Source: Rossellomorea aquimaris (GTDB lineage Bacteria > Bacillota > Bacilli > Bacillales > Bacillaceae_B). From it: a DNA stretch of 64,000 nucleotides. The translations under genes were made by a program, and so were the position numbers. Positions within the stretch are counted from its first letter, which is position 1. The number at the start of each line of letters is the position of its first letter. Positions 33,733 to 42,096 of the stretch are shown piece after piece. A model generated the notes under the pieces. The model ran no database searches. It was not told the DNA's origin and saw nothing but the letters and a program-made list of their open reading frames with translations. The stretch covers positions 65,116 through 129,115 of the forward strand of contig NZ_VTEX01000001.1 in NCBI RefSeq assembly GCF_008180865.1. The letters run 5' to 3'.

Positions 33733-35004
33733 ATGAAAAAAATGATTGAAATCTTTAAGAATCCAATTTTTCTAAAGTTATTCTTTGCTAATTTCACTTC
33801 GCATATGGGTAGTGTGATTGGTTTGACAGCTTTTATGTTTTATCTTCTTGACCGGTTTTCAGAACAGCCCATGTTTGCGTCGCTAACGGAAATGATGTAC
33901 TCACTTCCTACACTTCTCGTATTCTTCCTGGTGGGGGTATTCGCGGACAGAATGGACCGGCAAAAAATTGCCTACCACTGTGATACGATCAGTGCGCTCC
34001 TTACACTTTTATTATTTGGGGCCATCTTTATTGGCTGGCTTCCCCTCATATTTACGATTTTGTTTCTGCGAAGCGGTGTACAGAAGTTCTTCTTTCCTGC
34101 TGAACAGGGGATACTCCAAGGAGTGCTTTCAAAAGATGATTATTCAACGGCCGCCGGCTTGAATCAAATGGTGATGAGCTTGTTTATGTTACTTGGAAAT
34201 GCTGTGGCCATCTTTGTATATTGGACTGCCGGGATCTTTGGTGCAATTGCAGTCGATTTTGTTACATTCGTTATTTCTGCCATCTTAATCAGGAAATGTA
34301 TCATTCCTGAAGAAGTTCGTCTTCCAAACGGCAACCATACGTTGAAAGACTTGAACATTCAGTCTGTGACAAAAGATTTTACAGCCGGAATGAACTATAT
34401 ACTGAATCACAAGCTGCTATTATCCTTAATTGGAGGTTTTGTCGTATTTGGAATTGTGAACGGCGGATTCTCGGTCATTCCCATTTTTATATTGAAATAT
34501 AAATTGGCTCCAGAGTCTTATGAAGAATATTCGATTTTATTAGGTGTCGCCTTCGGTGCCGGTGTATTGATTGGCAGTATCTGCTCTTCAATGCTTGCTC
34601 AGAAGTTCAAGTTTCATGTGTTGATCGTTGCGGGGCTGGTTATTTCCGGAACGTTTATCATCGCAGCATCTTTTGCTCCTGCGACTTGGATCTTCCTCAC
34701 GATCATCTTCTTCGCTGCACTGGGGTTACCACTTGTGAATATTGCAATCGGGGGATGGATGCCAAGCATCATTGATCCGAAAATGATGGGAAGAGTGCAA
34801 GGGTGGATCAATCCTCTTATGATGCTGTCACAATCCATTACCCTGGGAGTGATTGCTTTGACATTCCCGACTGTAGTAACCGTTGAAATGCTCTACTGGC
34901 TCGTTGGAGGATGTCTAATCATAGTAGGTATCTTCTACACCATCATTCTTCCTAAATATGTAAAGGAGGAAAGTGAAGCTCAGCCTGCTGCTCTGAATGG
35001 CTAA
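33733..35004 (+). CDS. MFS transporter (DHA3-type)
   Basis: A 423-residue protein with about 12 hydrophobic segments. MFS signs are FFLVGVFADRMDRQKIAYHCD in loop 2-3 and SKDDYSTAAGLNQMVMSL before helix 5, typical of MefA/NreB-like permeases. Substrate unknown. Start supported by TGGGGGACGG before ATG 33733. The upstream 285 bases hold only the preceding terminator. A terminator follows. Confidence 0.8.
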   Translation: MKKMIEIFKNPIFLKLFFANFTSHMGSVIGLTAFMFYLLDRFSEQPMFASLTEMMYSLPTLLVFFLVGVFADRMDRQKIAYHCDTISALLTLLLFGAIFIGWLPLIFTILFLRSGVQKFFFPAEQGILQGVLSKDDYSTAAGLNQMVMSLFMLLGNAVAIFVYWTAGIFGAIAVDFVTFVISAILIRKCIIPEEVRLPNGNHTLKDLNIQSVTKDFTAGMNYILNHKLLLSLIGGFVVFGIVNGGFSVIPIFILKYKLAPESYEEYSILLGVAFGAGVLIGSICSSMLAQKFKFHVLIVAGLVISGTFIIAASFAPATWIFLTIIFFAALGLPLVNIAIGGWMPSIIDPKMMGRVQGWINPLMMLSQSITLGVIALTFPTVVTVEMLYWLVGGCLIIVGIFYTIILPKYVKEESEAQPAALNG

Positions 35005-35010
35005 GTGAAA

Positions 35011-35058
35011 TCTCTCTATGAATTGGAAAGAGCAATTCATAGAGGGATATTTTCATTT
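35011..35058 (+). terminator. Terminator
   Basis: A 15-bp stem (35011-35025 with 35033-35047, one G:T) followed by TATTTTCATTT. Confidence 0.8.
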
Positions 35059-35080
35059 CAAAAAAACTATAATGATTTTA

Positions 35081-35105
35081 TGAACGATTTTTCTTCTTGT
35101 GCGTC
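35081..35105 (+). promoter_or_regulatory. SigY-type autoregulated promoter
   Basis: TGAACG, 15-bp spacer, CGTC. This is the ECF-type consensus described for SigY (TGAACG...CGTC), located 48 bases before sigY. Confidence 0.75.
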
Positions 35106-35152
35106 TTATGAATGAACTCGCCGGCTGGGGCGAAAAGAAAGGACAGTAAAGG

Positions 35153-35686
35153 ATGAAAGAGAGAGATCTGATCAAAGGGGCGAAAAAAGGGAATCACGAA
35201 GCCTTTGCTATCCTTTTTAAAGAACATTATCCTTTTCTAGTAAAGTACTTAATGAAAGTGACAATGAATCGGGATCAGGCAGAGGAGCTTGCACAGGACA
35301 CAATGGCAAAATGTGTAGAGAAGATTCATCAGTACAATGGGAAATCAAAATTCTCATCTTGGCTGATTTCCATCGCAACCAATCGTTATATTGATCTTCA
35401 ACGAAAAAAGAAAAGGGAACAGAATTGGCAGGAAGAGAACTTTAGAAAATTAAAATGGGAGATGGAGTCAAGGAATGAAGAATGGAATGATGTGCTGGCG
35501 GCCTTGTCCACTCTATCAGAGGATATCAGGCTCCCTATCATTCTGAAACATTATTACGGATATTCCTATGAAGAGATTGGACACATGACAGAAGTGCCAC
35601 CTGGGACAGTGAAATCACGGGTTCATCATGGGATCATTCGGCTGAGGAAGGAGTTGAAACTAGATGAACAACCATCAGGAACATAA
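35153..35686 (+). CDS. sigY: ECF RNA polymerase sigma factor SigY
   Basis: A 177-residue ECF sigma factor: region 2 (AEELAQDTMAKCVEKIHQY then SKFSSWLISIATNRYIDLQR) and region 4 (LILKHYYGYSYEEI-like segment near residue 140, then PPGTVKSRVHHG). Length, the downstream YxlC and YxlD homologues and the TGAACG/CGTC promoter identify it as SigY. It should direct its own operon and be held in check by YxlC/YxlD. AAAGGA precedes the ATG. Confidence 0.88.
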   Translation: MKERDLIKGAKKGNHEAFAILFKEHYPFLVKYLMKVTMNRDQAEELAQDTMAKCVEKIHQYNGKSKFSSWLISIATNRYIDLQRKKKREQNWQEENFRKLKWEMESRNEEWNDVLAALSTLSEDIRLPIILKHYYGYSYEEIGHMTEVPPGTVKSRVHHGIIRLRKELKLDEQPSGT

Positions 35687-35984
35687 TGACGAATTAAAGG
35701 AATTACTGGAGAACGGATTCCAGTCAATTGATGAGGACATTGACGAAAGTACACCGTCCCTGCAGTGGTTTGAGCAATTAGTAGAGGATCAGCAAGAGGA
35801 GATTAAATCCAGGTTTAAACGGGATCTCACCATCTTTTTTCTTTTGGCCTGTTGTATCTTGACTGTGTTTTCCCTTACATTATTTCAAATGCCAATTCTA
35901 TTTCTTCTCCTTCAAGTTATTATCTTTGTGGGAGCCTCGATTTTTACTGGCATAACATATACGAAAAAGGTGAAAAGGATATGA
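35664..35984 (+). CDS. yxlC: YxlC-like SigY regulator (anti-sigma component)
   Basis: A 106-residue protein with an acidic N-terminal cytoplasmic half (HNDELKELLENGFQSIDEDI, SLQWFEQLVED) and two C-terminal membrane helices (about residues 55-75 and 78-98). Length and arrangement equal B. subtilis YxlC (DUF5345), which with YxlD inhibits SigY. Its start overlaps the sigY 3' end by 23 bases; its stop overlaps yxlD (ATGA). Confidence 0.82.
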   Translation: MNNHQEHNDELKELLENGFQSIDEDIDESTPSLQWFEQLVEDQQEEIKSRFKRDLTIFFLLACCILTVFSLTLFQMPILFLLLQVIIFVGASIFTGITYTKKVKRI

Positions 35985-36193
35985 CAAAAGAAGAGCTCTA
36001 TATCTTACCCCTTGTCATTCCGATCCTTCTGACTCAAAGCATTTACCTGTTTCTCGATGCACGTAAGAACGGACATAACTATTGGTTCTGGGGGATATGG
36101 GGATTGATTCAGTGTCCATTTCCACTCATCTTTTATTTCATATTTACAAAGAAGATCTGGAGAAAATTCAATGCAGGGGAGAGGAAATCATGA
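35981..36193 (+). CDS. yxlD: YxlD-like membrane protein
   Basis: A 70-residue protein with two hydrophobic helices and a phospholipase-D-nuclease N-terminal-like pattern (LDARKNGHNYWFWGIWGLIQ, then PLIFYFIF). It matches YxlD in size and position. It overlaps yxlC and the next gene by four bases each, so the cistrons are translationally coupled. Part of the membrane switch that controls SigY, by homology. Confidence 0.8.
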   Translation: MTKEELYILPLVIPILLTQSIYLFLDARKNGHNYWFWGIWGLIQCPFPLIFYFIFTKKIWRKFNAGERKS

Positions 36194-36504
36194 TTATAGT
36201 GACAACCGATTATGTACCGGGTAAGGATGTAAAAGAATTAAAAGGATTTGTAAGGGGAAGCACCGTCCAAGCAAAGCATATTGGCAAAGATATCATTGCC
36301 GGTCTTAAAACCATTATTGGCGGAGAAATAAGTGAATACAGTGAGTTGATGGAGGAAGCAAGAAAACAAGCGATTGATCGTATGATGGAAGAAGCTTCTC
36401 AAAAAGGTGCAAATGCGGTTATTGCCGTTCGTTTAGAAACCTCGGCCGTCATGCAAAACGCTTCTGAAATTATTGCTTACGGAACGGCTGTCGTTGTGGA
36501 ATAA
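36190..36504 (+). CDS. YbjQ/UPF0145-family protein
   Basis: A 104-residue cytoplasmic protein of the YbjQ (UPF0145) family: VTTDYVPGKDVKELKGFVRG at the start, AKHIGKDIIAGLKTIIGGEI, then EEARKQAIDRMMEEASQKGANAVIAV in which the last part is the family core. Members form pentamers and are sometimes called heavy-metal binding, without firm evidence. In B. subtilis the sigY operon continues with yxlE and the ABC pair yxlF-yxlG; here this gene takes their place. It overlaps yxlD by four bases. Confidence 0.82.
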   Translation: MIIVTTDYVPGKDVKELKGFVRGSTVQAKHIGKDIIAGLKTIIGGEISEYSELMEEARKQAIDRMMEEASQKGANAVIAVRLETSAVMQNASEIIAYGTAVVVE

Positions 36505-36575
36505 TTCTGCTATGGTGGTTCACTTATATTGTGAAAAAACATATAGTATATAGAAAATTATCAATAAAAATAATA

Positions 36576-36604
36576 TTGACACAATTCACGGCGTGTAGTA
36601 TGGT
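36576..36604 (+). promoter_or_regulatory. Sigma-A promoter of the bmr leader
   Basis: TTGACA, 17-bp spacer, TATGGT. It lies 41 bases upstream of the leader-peptide start. Confidence 0.75.
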
Positions 36605-36645
36605 TATTAATGGAATAAATAATAAAAATGAATGGAGGGTTTGTG

Positions 36646-36711
36646 ATGATGAAAGTGTATACAATTCAAGGAGTACCGGCAGCCAATTTCATATCATCAC
36701 ATAACCAGTAA
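36646..36711 (+). CDS. 21-codon leader peptide (BmrB-like)
   Basis: MMKVYTIQGVPAANFISSHN-Gln then TAA, with a strong ribosome binding site (GGAGGG) 6 bases before ATG 36646 (9 before ATG 36649). It precedes a series of hairpins, a terminator and the bmrCD multidrug exporter genes. In B. subtilis the cotranscribed leader bmrB (yheJ) controls bmrCD by ribosome stalling and attenuation; position and design are the same, although this peptide is much shorter and I cannot align it. Confidence 0.75.
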   Translation: MMKVYTIQGVPAANFISSHNQ

Positions 36712-36740
36712 CTCCTTAATCATTCTGTCATACGAATATT

Positions 36741-36774
36741 AAAGGCACAGGTTATGCATATAATCTGTGCCTTT
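36741..36774 (+). other. Leader hairpin A
   Basis: AAAGGCACAGGTTA pairs with TAATCTGTGCCTTT (one G:T) around a 6-nt loop, 30 bases after the leader peptide stop. It has no long T-run and may be an alternative-structure element or weak terminator. Confidence 0.65.
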
Positions 36775-36789
36775 CTATGTCCAAAAATA

Positions 36790-36887
36790 AAGACGGACGT
36801 CTTTAAGGCGCAACAGATCTATAGGGATTCTGAACGAATACCTATCGGATCTTGTGATAAAAGCCTTAGGCGTCTGTCTTTTTTATC
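36790..36887 (+). terminator. Long leader terminator (attenuator)
   Basis: Outer stem AGACGGACG with CGTCTGTCT (one G:T) and TAAGGC with GCCTTA; inner stem around ACAGATC...CTATAGG and CCTATCGGATCTTGT. It ends in six T. Located between the leader peptide and bmrC, it should stop transcription unless leader translation is disturbed. Confidence 0.8.
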
Positions 36888-36954
36888 GTTTAAGTGTACC
36901 AAGGATCATCCTTGATCACATATAAAAACCTAATTTCATAAGGAGGAAAAGATT

Positions 36955-37011
36955 ATGTTACTCATTCAAATGAAGAAAATGATGTCTGCTGTGGAGACAG
37001 AAGGCGGATAG
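36955..37011 (+). CDS. 18-codon second leader minicistron
   Basis: ATG followed by a peptide MLLIQMKKMMSAVETEGG and TAG, with a consensus ribosome binding site (AAGGAGGAAAAGATT). It lies after the attenuator terminator and 32 bases before bmrC, with a small palindrome (CAAGGATCATCCTTG, 36899-36913) upstream. Whether it is translated is unproven, but the ribosome binding site is better than that of many real genes in the window. Confidence 0.5.
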   Translation: MLLIQMKKMMSAVETEGG

Positions 37012-37043
37012 TGAAGAAAGTCAACAAGAGGAGGTAATGTGGA

Positions 37044-38801
37044 ATGTTTAGTATTTTTAAGAAATTATCGTGGTTTTTTATTGAAAATTGGAAGAGATAT
37101 ACGGTGGCAATCGTTCTATTGACGATTGTCGGAATCCTTGATGTGATTCCTCCAAAGCTTGTAGGGAATGCCATTGATGACATGCACCTAGGTGCGATGA
37201 CATGGGAAGTCGTAGGGAAATATCTGTGGCTGATCGCCGGAATCGCACTCATTTCGTACGCAATGACGTATGTGTGGATGTATCAATTATTTGGCGGAGC
37301 GTTTCTCGTTGAACGTAAGCTTCGCGGTAAATTTATGGGACATTTATTAAAGATGACTCCGACTTTTTTTGAAAAGAATCGTACGGGAGATTTAATGGCA
37401 AGGGCAACGAATGATTTGAAGGCAATCTCGGTTACAGCCGGTTTCGGAGTATTGACACTAATCGATTCCAGTGTCTTTATGTTAACGATCCTTTTTACAA
37501 TGGGATTTCTAATCAGCTGGAAACTGACGATCGCAGCAATATTGCCGCTTCCGATCATGGCTATGTTGATGAAGGTGTACGGTGCGAGAATTCATAAGCG
37601 ATTCACGGAAGCCCAGGATTCATTCGGTGACTTGAATGATAAAGTGCTTGAATCGATTGCGGGGGTCCGTGTCATTCGTGCATATGTACAGGAGAGAGCG
37701 GATGAGAAGCGTTTCGCTGATATGACTGAAGACGTCTATAACAAGAATATTGGTGTGGCAAAAATTGATTCTCTCTTTGAACCAACAATCAAAGTACTTG
37801 TCGGGTTGAGCTATTTAATCGGACTTGGTTATGGAGCATATCTTGTGTTTCATCAATCGATCACATTGGGAGAGCTTGTTTCCTTTAACGTGTACCTCGG
37901 GATGCTGATTTGGCCGATGTTTGCCATCGGGGAGTTGATCAATATCATGCAGCGCGGGAATGCATCACTTGACCGGGTTCAAGAGACCCTTGATTATGTG
38001 CAGGACGTCCAGGATTCTGAGAATCCTCAACGGATAGATTCTCCTGATCAAATCGGATTTAAGGATGTGGACTTTCAATATCCGACTTCACAAGTGTTGA
38101 ATCTGTCCAATATCAATCTTCATATCCACCGGGGAGGCACTCTTGGGATCGTAGGGAAGACAGGAAGCGGGAAAACGACCTTTATCAAGCAGCTCCTTCG
38201 TGAATACCCTGCCGGAAAAGGGGATTTATCCATAGGAGGGGTCCCGATCAGTGAATTGACCATCCAGCAGGTTAGGGATTGGATCGGTTACGTGCCCCAG
38301 GATCATGTCCTTTTCTCAAGGACCGTTAGAGAAAACATTCTGTTCGGCAGACATGATGCGACTGAGCAAGACCTGGAACAAGCCATTGAACTGGCTGATT
38401 TCAAAAAAGATCTTGAAATGCTTCCGGACGGATTGACCACTCTTGTAGGAGAAAAGGGTGTGGCTCTTTCAGGTGGCCAGAAGCAGCGGATTTCGATTGC
38501 CCGGGCACTGATCAAAAATCCGGAAATCTTGATTCTGGATGACTCGCTATCGGCTGTTGATGCGAAAACTGAAGCGAAGATCATTGACAATATACGAAAA
38601 GAACGTGAAGGAAAAACAACGATTATTACGACTCATCGTCTCTCCGCAGTTCAGCATGCAGACTGGATTATCGTATTTGAAGATGGGAAAGTGGTAGAAG
38701 AAGGGGTACATGAACGACTCCTTGAAAACGGTGGTTGGTATAAAGAACAATTCGACCGCCAACAAGTTGAGGATTCCTCACGCGAGGAGGTGAGCGCATG
38801 A
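37044..38801 (+). CDS. bmrC: Heterodimeric multidrug ABC exporter subunit BmrC
   Basis: A 585-residue half-transporter: six membrane helices (residues 1-320) then an ABC domain with Walker A GKTGSGKTT near residue 378, signature LSGGQKQR near 480 and Walker B ILILDDSLSAVD near 500. The catalytic glutamate after Walker B is Asp, the degenerate site typical of BmrC in heterodimers. It pairs with BmrD. Start after GAGGAGGTAATGTGGA. Overlaps bmrD by four bases. Regulated by the attenuator leader upstream. Confidence 0.93.
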   Translation: MFSIFKKLSWFFIENWKRYTVAIVLLTIVGILDVIPPKLVGNAIDDMHLGAMTWEVVGKYLWLIAGIALISYAMTYVWMYQLFGGAFLVERKLRGKFMGHLLKMTPTFFEKNRTGDLMARATNDLKAISVTAGFGVLTLIDSSVFMLTILFTMGFLISWKLTIAAILPLPIMAMLMKVYGARIHKRFTEAQDSFGDLNDKVLESIAGVRVIRAYVQERADEKRFADMTEDVYNKNIGVAKIDSLFEPTIKVLVGLSYLIGLGYGAYLVFHQSITLGELVSFNVYLGMLIWPMFAIGELINIMQRGNASLDRVQETLDYVQDVQDSENPQRIDSPDQIGFKDVDFQYPTSQVLNLSNINLHIHRGGTLGIVGKTGSGKTTFIKQLLREYPAGKGDLSIGGVPISELTIQQVRDWIGYVPQDHVLFSRTVRENILFGRHDATEQDLEQAIELADFKKDLEMLPDGLTTLVGEKGVALSGGQKQRISIARALIKNPEILILDDSLSAVDAKTEAKIIDNIRKEREGKTTIITTHRLSAVQHADWIIVFEDGKVVEEGVHERLLENGGWYKEQFDRQQVEDSSREEVSA

Positions 38802-40816
38802 ACGTCGGAAGAAGACTAACCGAATATGCCCTTATTTACAAAAAAATCATCATTGCTGCTCTCTTGATGCTTAGTGTGTCAGTAGCAGCAGAACTTGCAG
38901 GCCCATTTATTGCGAAGAAACTGATCGATGATCATATTCTTGGAATTGAATCCACCTGGTATGAAACGATAGAAGGGAAAGAAGCTGTATCCTATAAGGG
39001 AAAATGGTATAAACGTGATCAATATTTTTCAGAAGGTGAGACGAGAAAAGATGATATCCGTATCTTACAGGTCGGGAGAGAGTTTTATTTCGTTCCTTCC
39101 ACCGTCACCTTCGACGGAGAAAGGTCTGTCAAGTCAGGTGAAATGACGATTACGAAAGGGGATGAGTCGGCAACTTATCCCGCCGAGAAGTTGACCGGAG
39201 ATGAGCTGCTGCGTTTTTATAATCCTGAAATCCCGAAAATCATTAAATTGATCGCCTTTTATTTTGGGCTGCTTGTAGTCGCTGCCTTTTTCCAATACGG
39301 TCAGCGCTACTATCTACAGAAAGCAGCAAACCGGGTCATTCAGAAGATGCGTAATGATGTGTTCCAGCATATCCAGAAACTGCCGATCCGCTATTTTGAT
39401 AATCTGCCGGCAGGGAAGGTCGTAGCAAGGATCACAAACGATACCGAAGCGATCCGGGATTTATATGTAACAGTCTTATCAACTTTCTTCTCCAGTACGA
39501 TTTACATTATTGGAATATACATCGCACTCTTTATACTTGATGCAAAATTAGCAGCCATTTGCTTGATCCTGATTCCGATCCTGGTTGTATGGACGTACCT
39601 GTATCGTATCTATGCGTCTAAATACAACCATATCATCAGGTCGAAAGTGAGTGATATCAATGCCATGATTAATGAGTCGATCCAGGGCATGAACATCATT
39701 CAGGCTTTCAGCAGAGAAAAGAAAACGAACGAAGAATTCGAAGAGTTGAACGAAACACATTTCAAGTATCAAAATAAGCTCTTGAGCTTGAATTCGATGA
39801 CATCACACAACCTGGTCGGGGTACTGAGAAACATCACCTTTGTGGCATTCATATGGTACTTTGGAGGCGCTTCAATGGGAGTTGGATCTGTTGTCACTTT
39901 GGGCGTGCTATATGCCTTCGTTGATTACATCAACCGGTTGTTCCAGCCTGTGACAGGAATCGTCAATCAGCTGGCAAACCTTGAGCAGGCACTAGTGGCA
40001 GGGGAACGGGTTTTCCGCCTGTTAGAAGAAACCGGAACATCGGTTGAAGATGAGAAAATGAGCAGGTATGACGGAAATGTCAGCTTTGAACATGTATTCT
40101 TTGGATACAAGGAAAATGAATATATTCTGAAGGACATCTCGTTTACCGCAAGTAAAGGAGAGACCGTTGCCCTGGTGGGGCACACGGGTTCAGGGAAAAG
40201 CTCGATCATGAATCTATTGTTCCGTTTTTACGATAGTGATGAAGGGAAGATCCTGATTGACGGCAAAGACATTGTAGATATTCCCTATCAAACGATTCGT
40301 GAGCATATGGGGATCGTCTTACAGGACCCTTACTTGTTTACCGGAACCATCGCATCCAATGTAAGCTTGGATGACCCCAGAATTTCAAGAGAACAGGTGG
40401 AAGCGGCACTGAAAGCAGTCGGTGCTGAAAAAGTGTTCAAAAACCTTGAGAACGGCTATGATGAACCGGTGATCGAGAAAGGGAGCACCCTTTCTTCAGG
40501 GCAGCGTCAACTGATTTCCTTTGCAAGGGCACTGGCCTTTAATCCAGCAATCCTGATTTTGGATGAAGCGACTTCGAGTATTGACACAGAGACTGAGGCC
40601 GTCATTCAGGAAGCGATGGAAGTCTTGAAAAAGGGAAGAACGACCTTCATCATCGCTCATCGACTCTCTACGATTAAGAATGCCGATCAAATAATTGTAT
40701 TAGATCGGGGAGAAATCGTAGAGAGGGGCAATCATGATGATCTGATGAAGCGGAAGGGTCGCTATTATCAAATGTATCAGCTTCAACAAGGATCGAAAGG
40801 TGAAATGGCAGGATAG
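38798..40816 (+). CDS. bmrD: Heterodimeric multidrug ABC exporter subunit BmrD
   Basis: A 672-residue half-transporter. Between helices 1 and 2 (residues 50-140) there is a hydrophilic extracytoplasmic insertion containing YKGKWYKRDQYFSEGE, seen in BmrD proteins. The ABC domain has Walker A GHTGSGKSS near 465, a modified signature LSSGQRQL and a canonical Walker B ILDEATSSID with the catalytic Glu, followed by the His switch IAHRLSTI. With BmrC it exports structurally varied drugs. ATGA overlap with bmrC. A terminator follows. Confidence 0.93.
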   Translation: MNVGRRLTEYALIYKKIIIAALLMLSVSVAAELAGPFIAKKLIDDHILGIESTWYETIEGKEAVSYKGKWYKRDQYFSEGETRKDDIRILQVGREFYFVPSTVTFDGERSVKSGEMTITKGDESATYPAEKLTGDELLRFYNPEIPKIIKLIAFYFGLLVVAAFFQYGQRYYLQKAANRVIQKMRNDVFQHIQKLPIRYFDNLPAGKVVARITNDTEAIRDLYVTVLSTFFSSTIYIIGIYIALFILDAKLAAICLILIPILVVWTYLYRIYASKYNHIIRSKVSDINAMINESIQGMNIIQAFSREKKTNEEFEELNETHFKYQNKLLSLNSMTSHNLVGVLRNITFVAFIWYFGGASMGVGSVVTLGVLYAFVDYINRLFQPVTGIVNQLANLEQALVAGERVFRLLEETGTSVEDEKMSRYDGNVSFEHVFFGYKENEYILKDISFTASKGETVALVGHTGSGKSSIMNLLFRFYDSDEGKILIDGKDIVDIPYQTIREHMGIVLQDPYLFTGTIASNVSLDDPRISREQVEAALKAVGAEKVFKNLENGYDEPVIEKGSTLSSGQRQLISFARALAFNPAILILDEATSSIDTETEAVIQEAMEVLKKGRTTFIIAHRLSTIKNADQIIVLDRGEIVERGNHDDLMKRKGRYYQMYQLQQGSKGEMAG

Positions 40817-40823
40817 GAAGGAG

Positions 40824-40860
40824 GAGCATCTGACTAATTTAGTCGGGTGCTCTTTCATTT
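40824..40860 (+). terminator. Terminator of bmrCD
   Basis: GAGCATCTGACT pairs with AGTCGGGTGCTC (G:T pairs) around a 5-nt loop, then TTTCATTTT. Confidence 0.75.
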
Positions 40861-41061
40861 TCTGGAGAGTATCTTGAAAACGCATCTAAAGGAAGCTTGG
40901 ATGGGCGAGACAAGAGGTTAGAACTCCCGAGGTGAAATAAAAAATACAATATTCTGCTAAGAAAACAGGACTTTTGTGGGATTTTGTCGTTTTAAATCGA
41001 AATTCTCTCATTATCAATGTATAATTTAATTGATAAAAAAGTTTCATAAAGGGAGGATCCT

Positions 41062-41442
41062 ATGATGGGGTGGGCAATCGCCATTTTATTTGGGACAGCA
41101 GTCGTGCTGCTCATTTTATCGTTTATTAAAACGACACAAACCAACTCACAGCTTGAGCAACAAATAGAGCATGTTTCAATTTCAGTATTGAATGAAGTAC
41201 ATGAACTGGAGAAGCAGTTAAGAAATATTCAATTAGATGCTGAAATTACAGCACAACAGTCCGGGGCAGCGCCAGCGGAATCGGAAGAACGGTTTATACT
41301 GCGTGAAATGCTTGACTTACATAAAAGAGGGTATTCCATTGAAAGCATTGCATCCAAAAAACAGCTCACACCGAATGAAGTAGAGCGCATGCTTGCTCCT
41401 TACAAGACAAGGAAGACTGAAAGGAGCTTAGTAGCACAATGA
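41062..41442 (+). CDS. Membrane-anchored coiled-coil protein with C-terminal HTH-like segment
   Basis: A 126-residue protein with one N-terminal membrane helix (residues 3-21), a coiled-coil (about 28-70, NSQLEQQIEHVSISVLNEVHE) and a C-terminal segment (EMLDLHKRGYSIESIASKKQ then LTPNEVERML) that looks like a small helix-turn-helix. The arrangement resembles short DUF6115/SwrB-type proteins. It overlaps the following gene by four bases (ATGA), so both act together. Function unknown. Confidence 0.7.
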   Translation: MMGWAIAILFGTAVVLLILSFIKTTQTNSQLEQQIEHVSISVLNEVHELEKQLRNIQLDAEITAQQSGAAPAESEERFILREMLDLHKRGYSIESIASKKQLTPNEVERMLAPYKTRKTERSLVAQ

Positions 41443-41933
41443 GAGTGACGCCTAATTCATTGCGCAGTTTTGCTGCGGGTCTCTTAATCGCAACGACGTC
41501 AATCGGTGCCGTTTATATGTTTGGTCCATCTGAAGCCAAGAGTACAGAGAAAGTGGAAACCGTTAAAACGGAGAAGCTCTCAGAGGAGGAAATGGTGAAA
41601 CAGCTGACTTCAAACGGCTTTGTCATACATACAGAAGCAGAGTGGAATAAGCAGCTTTCAGCCATGACCGAGAAACAGGAAGAGAAAGTGGAAGATAAGA
41701 AAGAGGAAAAAACGGACGATAAGGTCGTTTACAAGGCCATATTGACTGTTTCTACCGGTATGACAAGTATTGATGTTGGAAATGCCTTGGAAAACGCAAA
41801 CATCATCAAAGACGGCCTCGACTTCTACAAAGAAGTTGAAAAGCGAGGTCTTGAAAATGATTTGCGTCCGGGTACTTTCGAGGTCGAGAGCGGAATGACA
41901 ACAGACGAAATCATTTCGACGATCTTTCAATAA
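41439..41933 (+). CDS. Short MltG/YceG-like secreted or membrane-anchored protein
   Basis: A 164-residue protein with an N-terminal hydrophobic segment (residues 10-30), a charged Lys/Glu-rich linker (about 75-95) and a C-terminal domain with VSTGMTSIDVGNALENANII and RPGTFEVESGMTTDEII. That C-terminal domain is the LysM-like subdomain of MltG (YceG-like endolytic transglycosylase). The MltG catalytic domain is missing, so it is a binding protein rather than an enzyme, by inference. Couples with the preceding membrane protein gene. Confidence 0.72.
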   Translation: MRVTPNSLRSFAAGLLIATTSIGAVYMFGPSEAKSTEKVETVKTEKLSEEEMVKQLTSNGFVIHTEAEWNKQLSAMTEKQEEKVEDKKEEKTDDKVVYKAILTVSTGMTSIDVGNALENANIIKDGLDFYKEVEKRGLENDLRPGTFEVESGMTTDEIISTIFQ

Positions 41934-41986
41934 CCTGGAACTGAAAAACTGAGTTACAACTAGAAATACTTCCGGTTGTATAGAAA

Positions 41987-42061
41987 ACAAAAAACCACCT
42001 TATTATTTGGTATGACCAGAGCTGCAAAGAACTGGTTACCATAATAGGAGGTTTTTTGTTT
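41987..42061 (+). terminator. Large bidirectional hairpin terminator
   Basis: ACAAAAAACCACCT...TATTAT pairs with ATAATAGGAGGTTTTTTGT, with an inner CCAG...CTGG loop region. Convergent genes lie on both sides. Confidence 0.8.
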
Positions 42062-42096
42062 TATACATATTCATGGTATCAATTTTTCCCTGTAAA

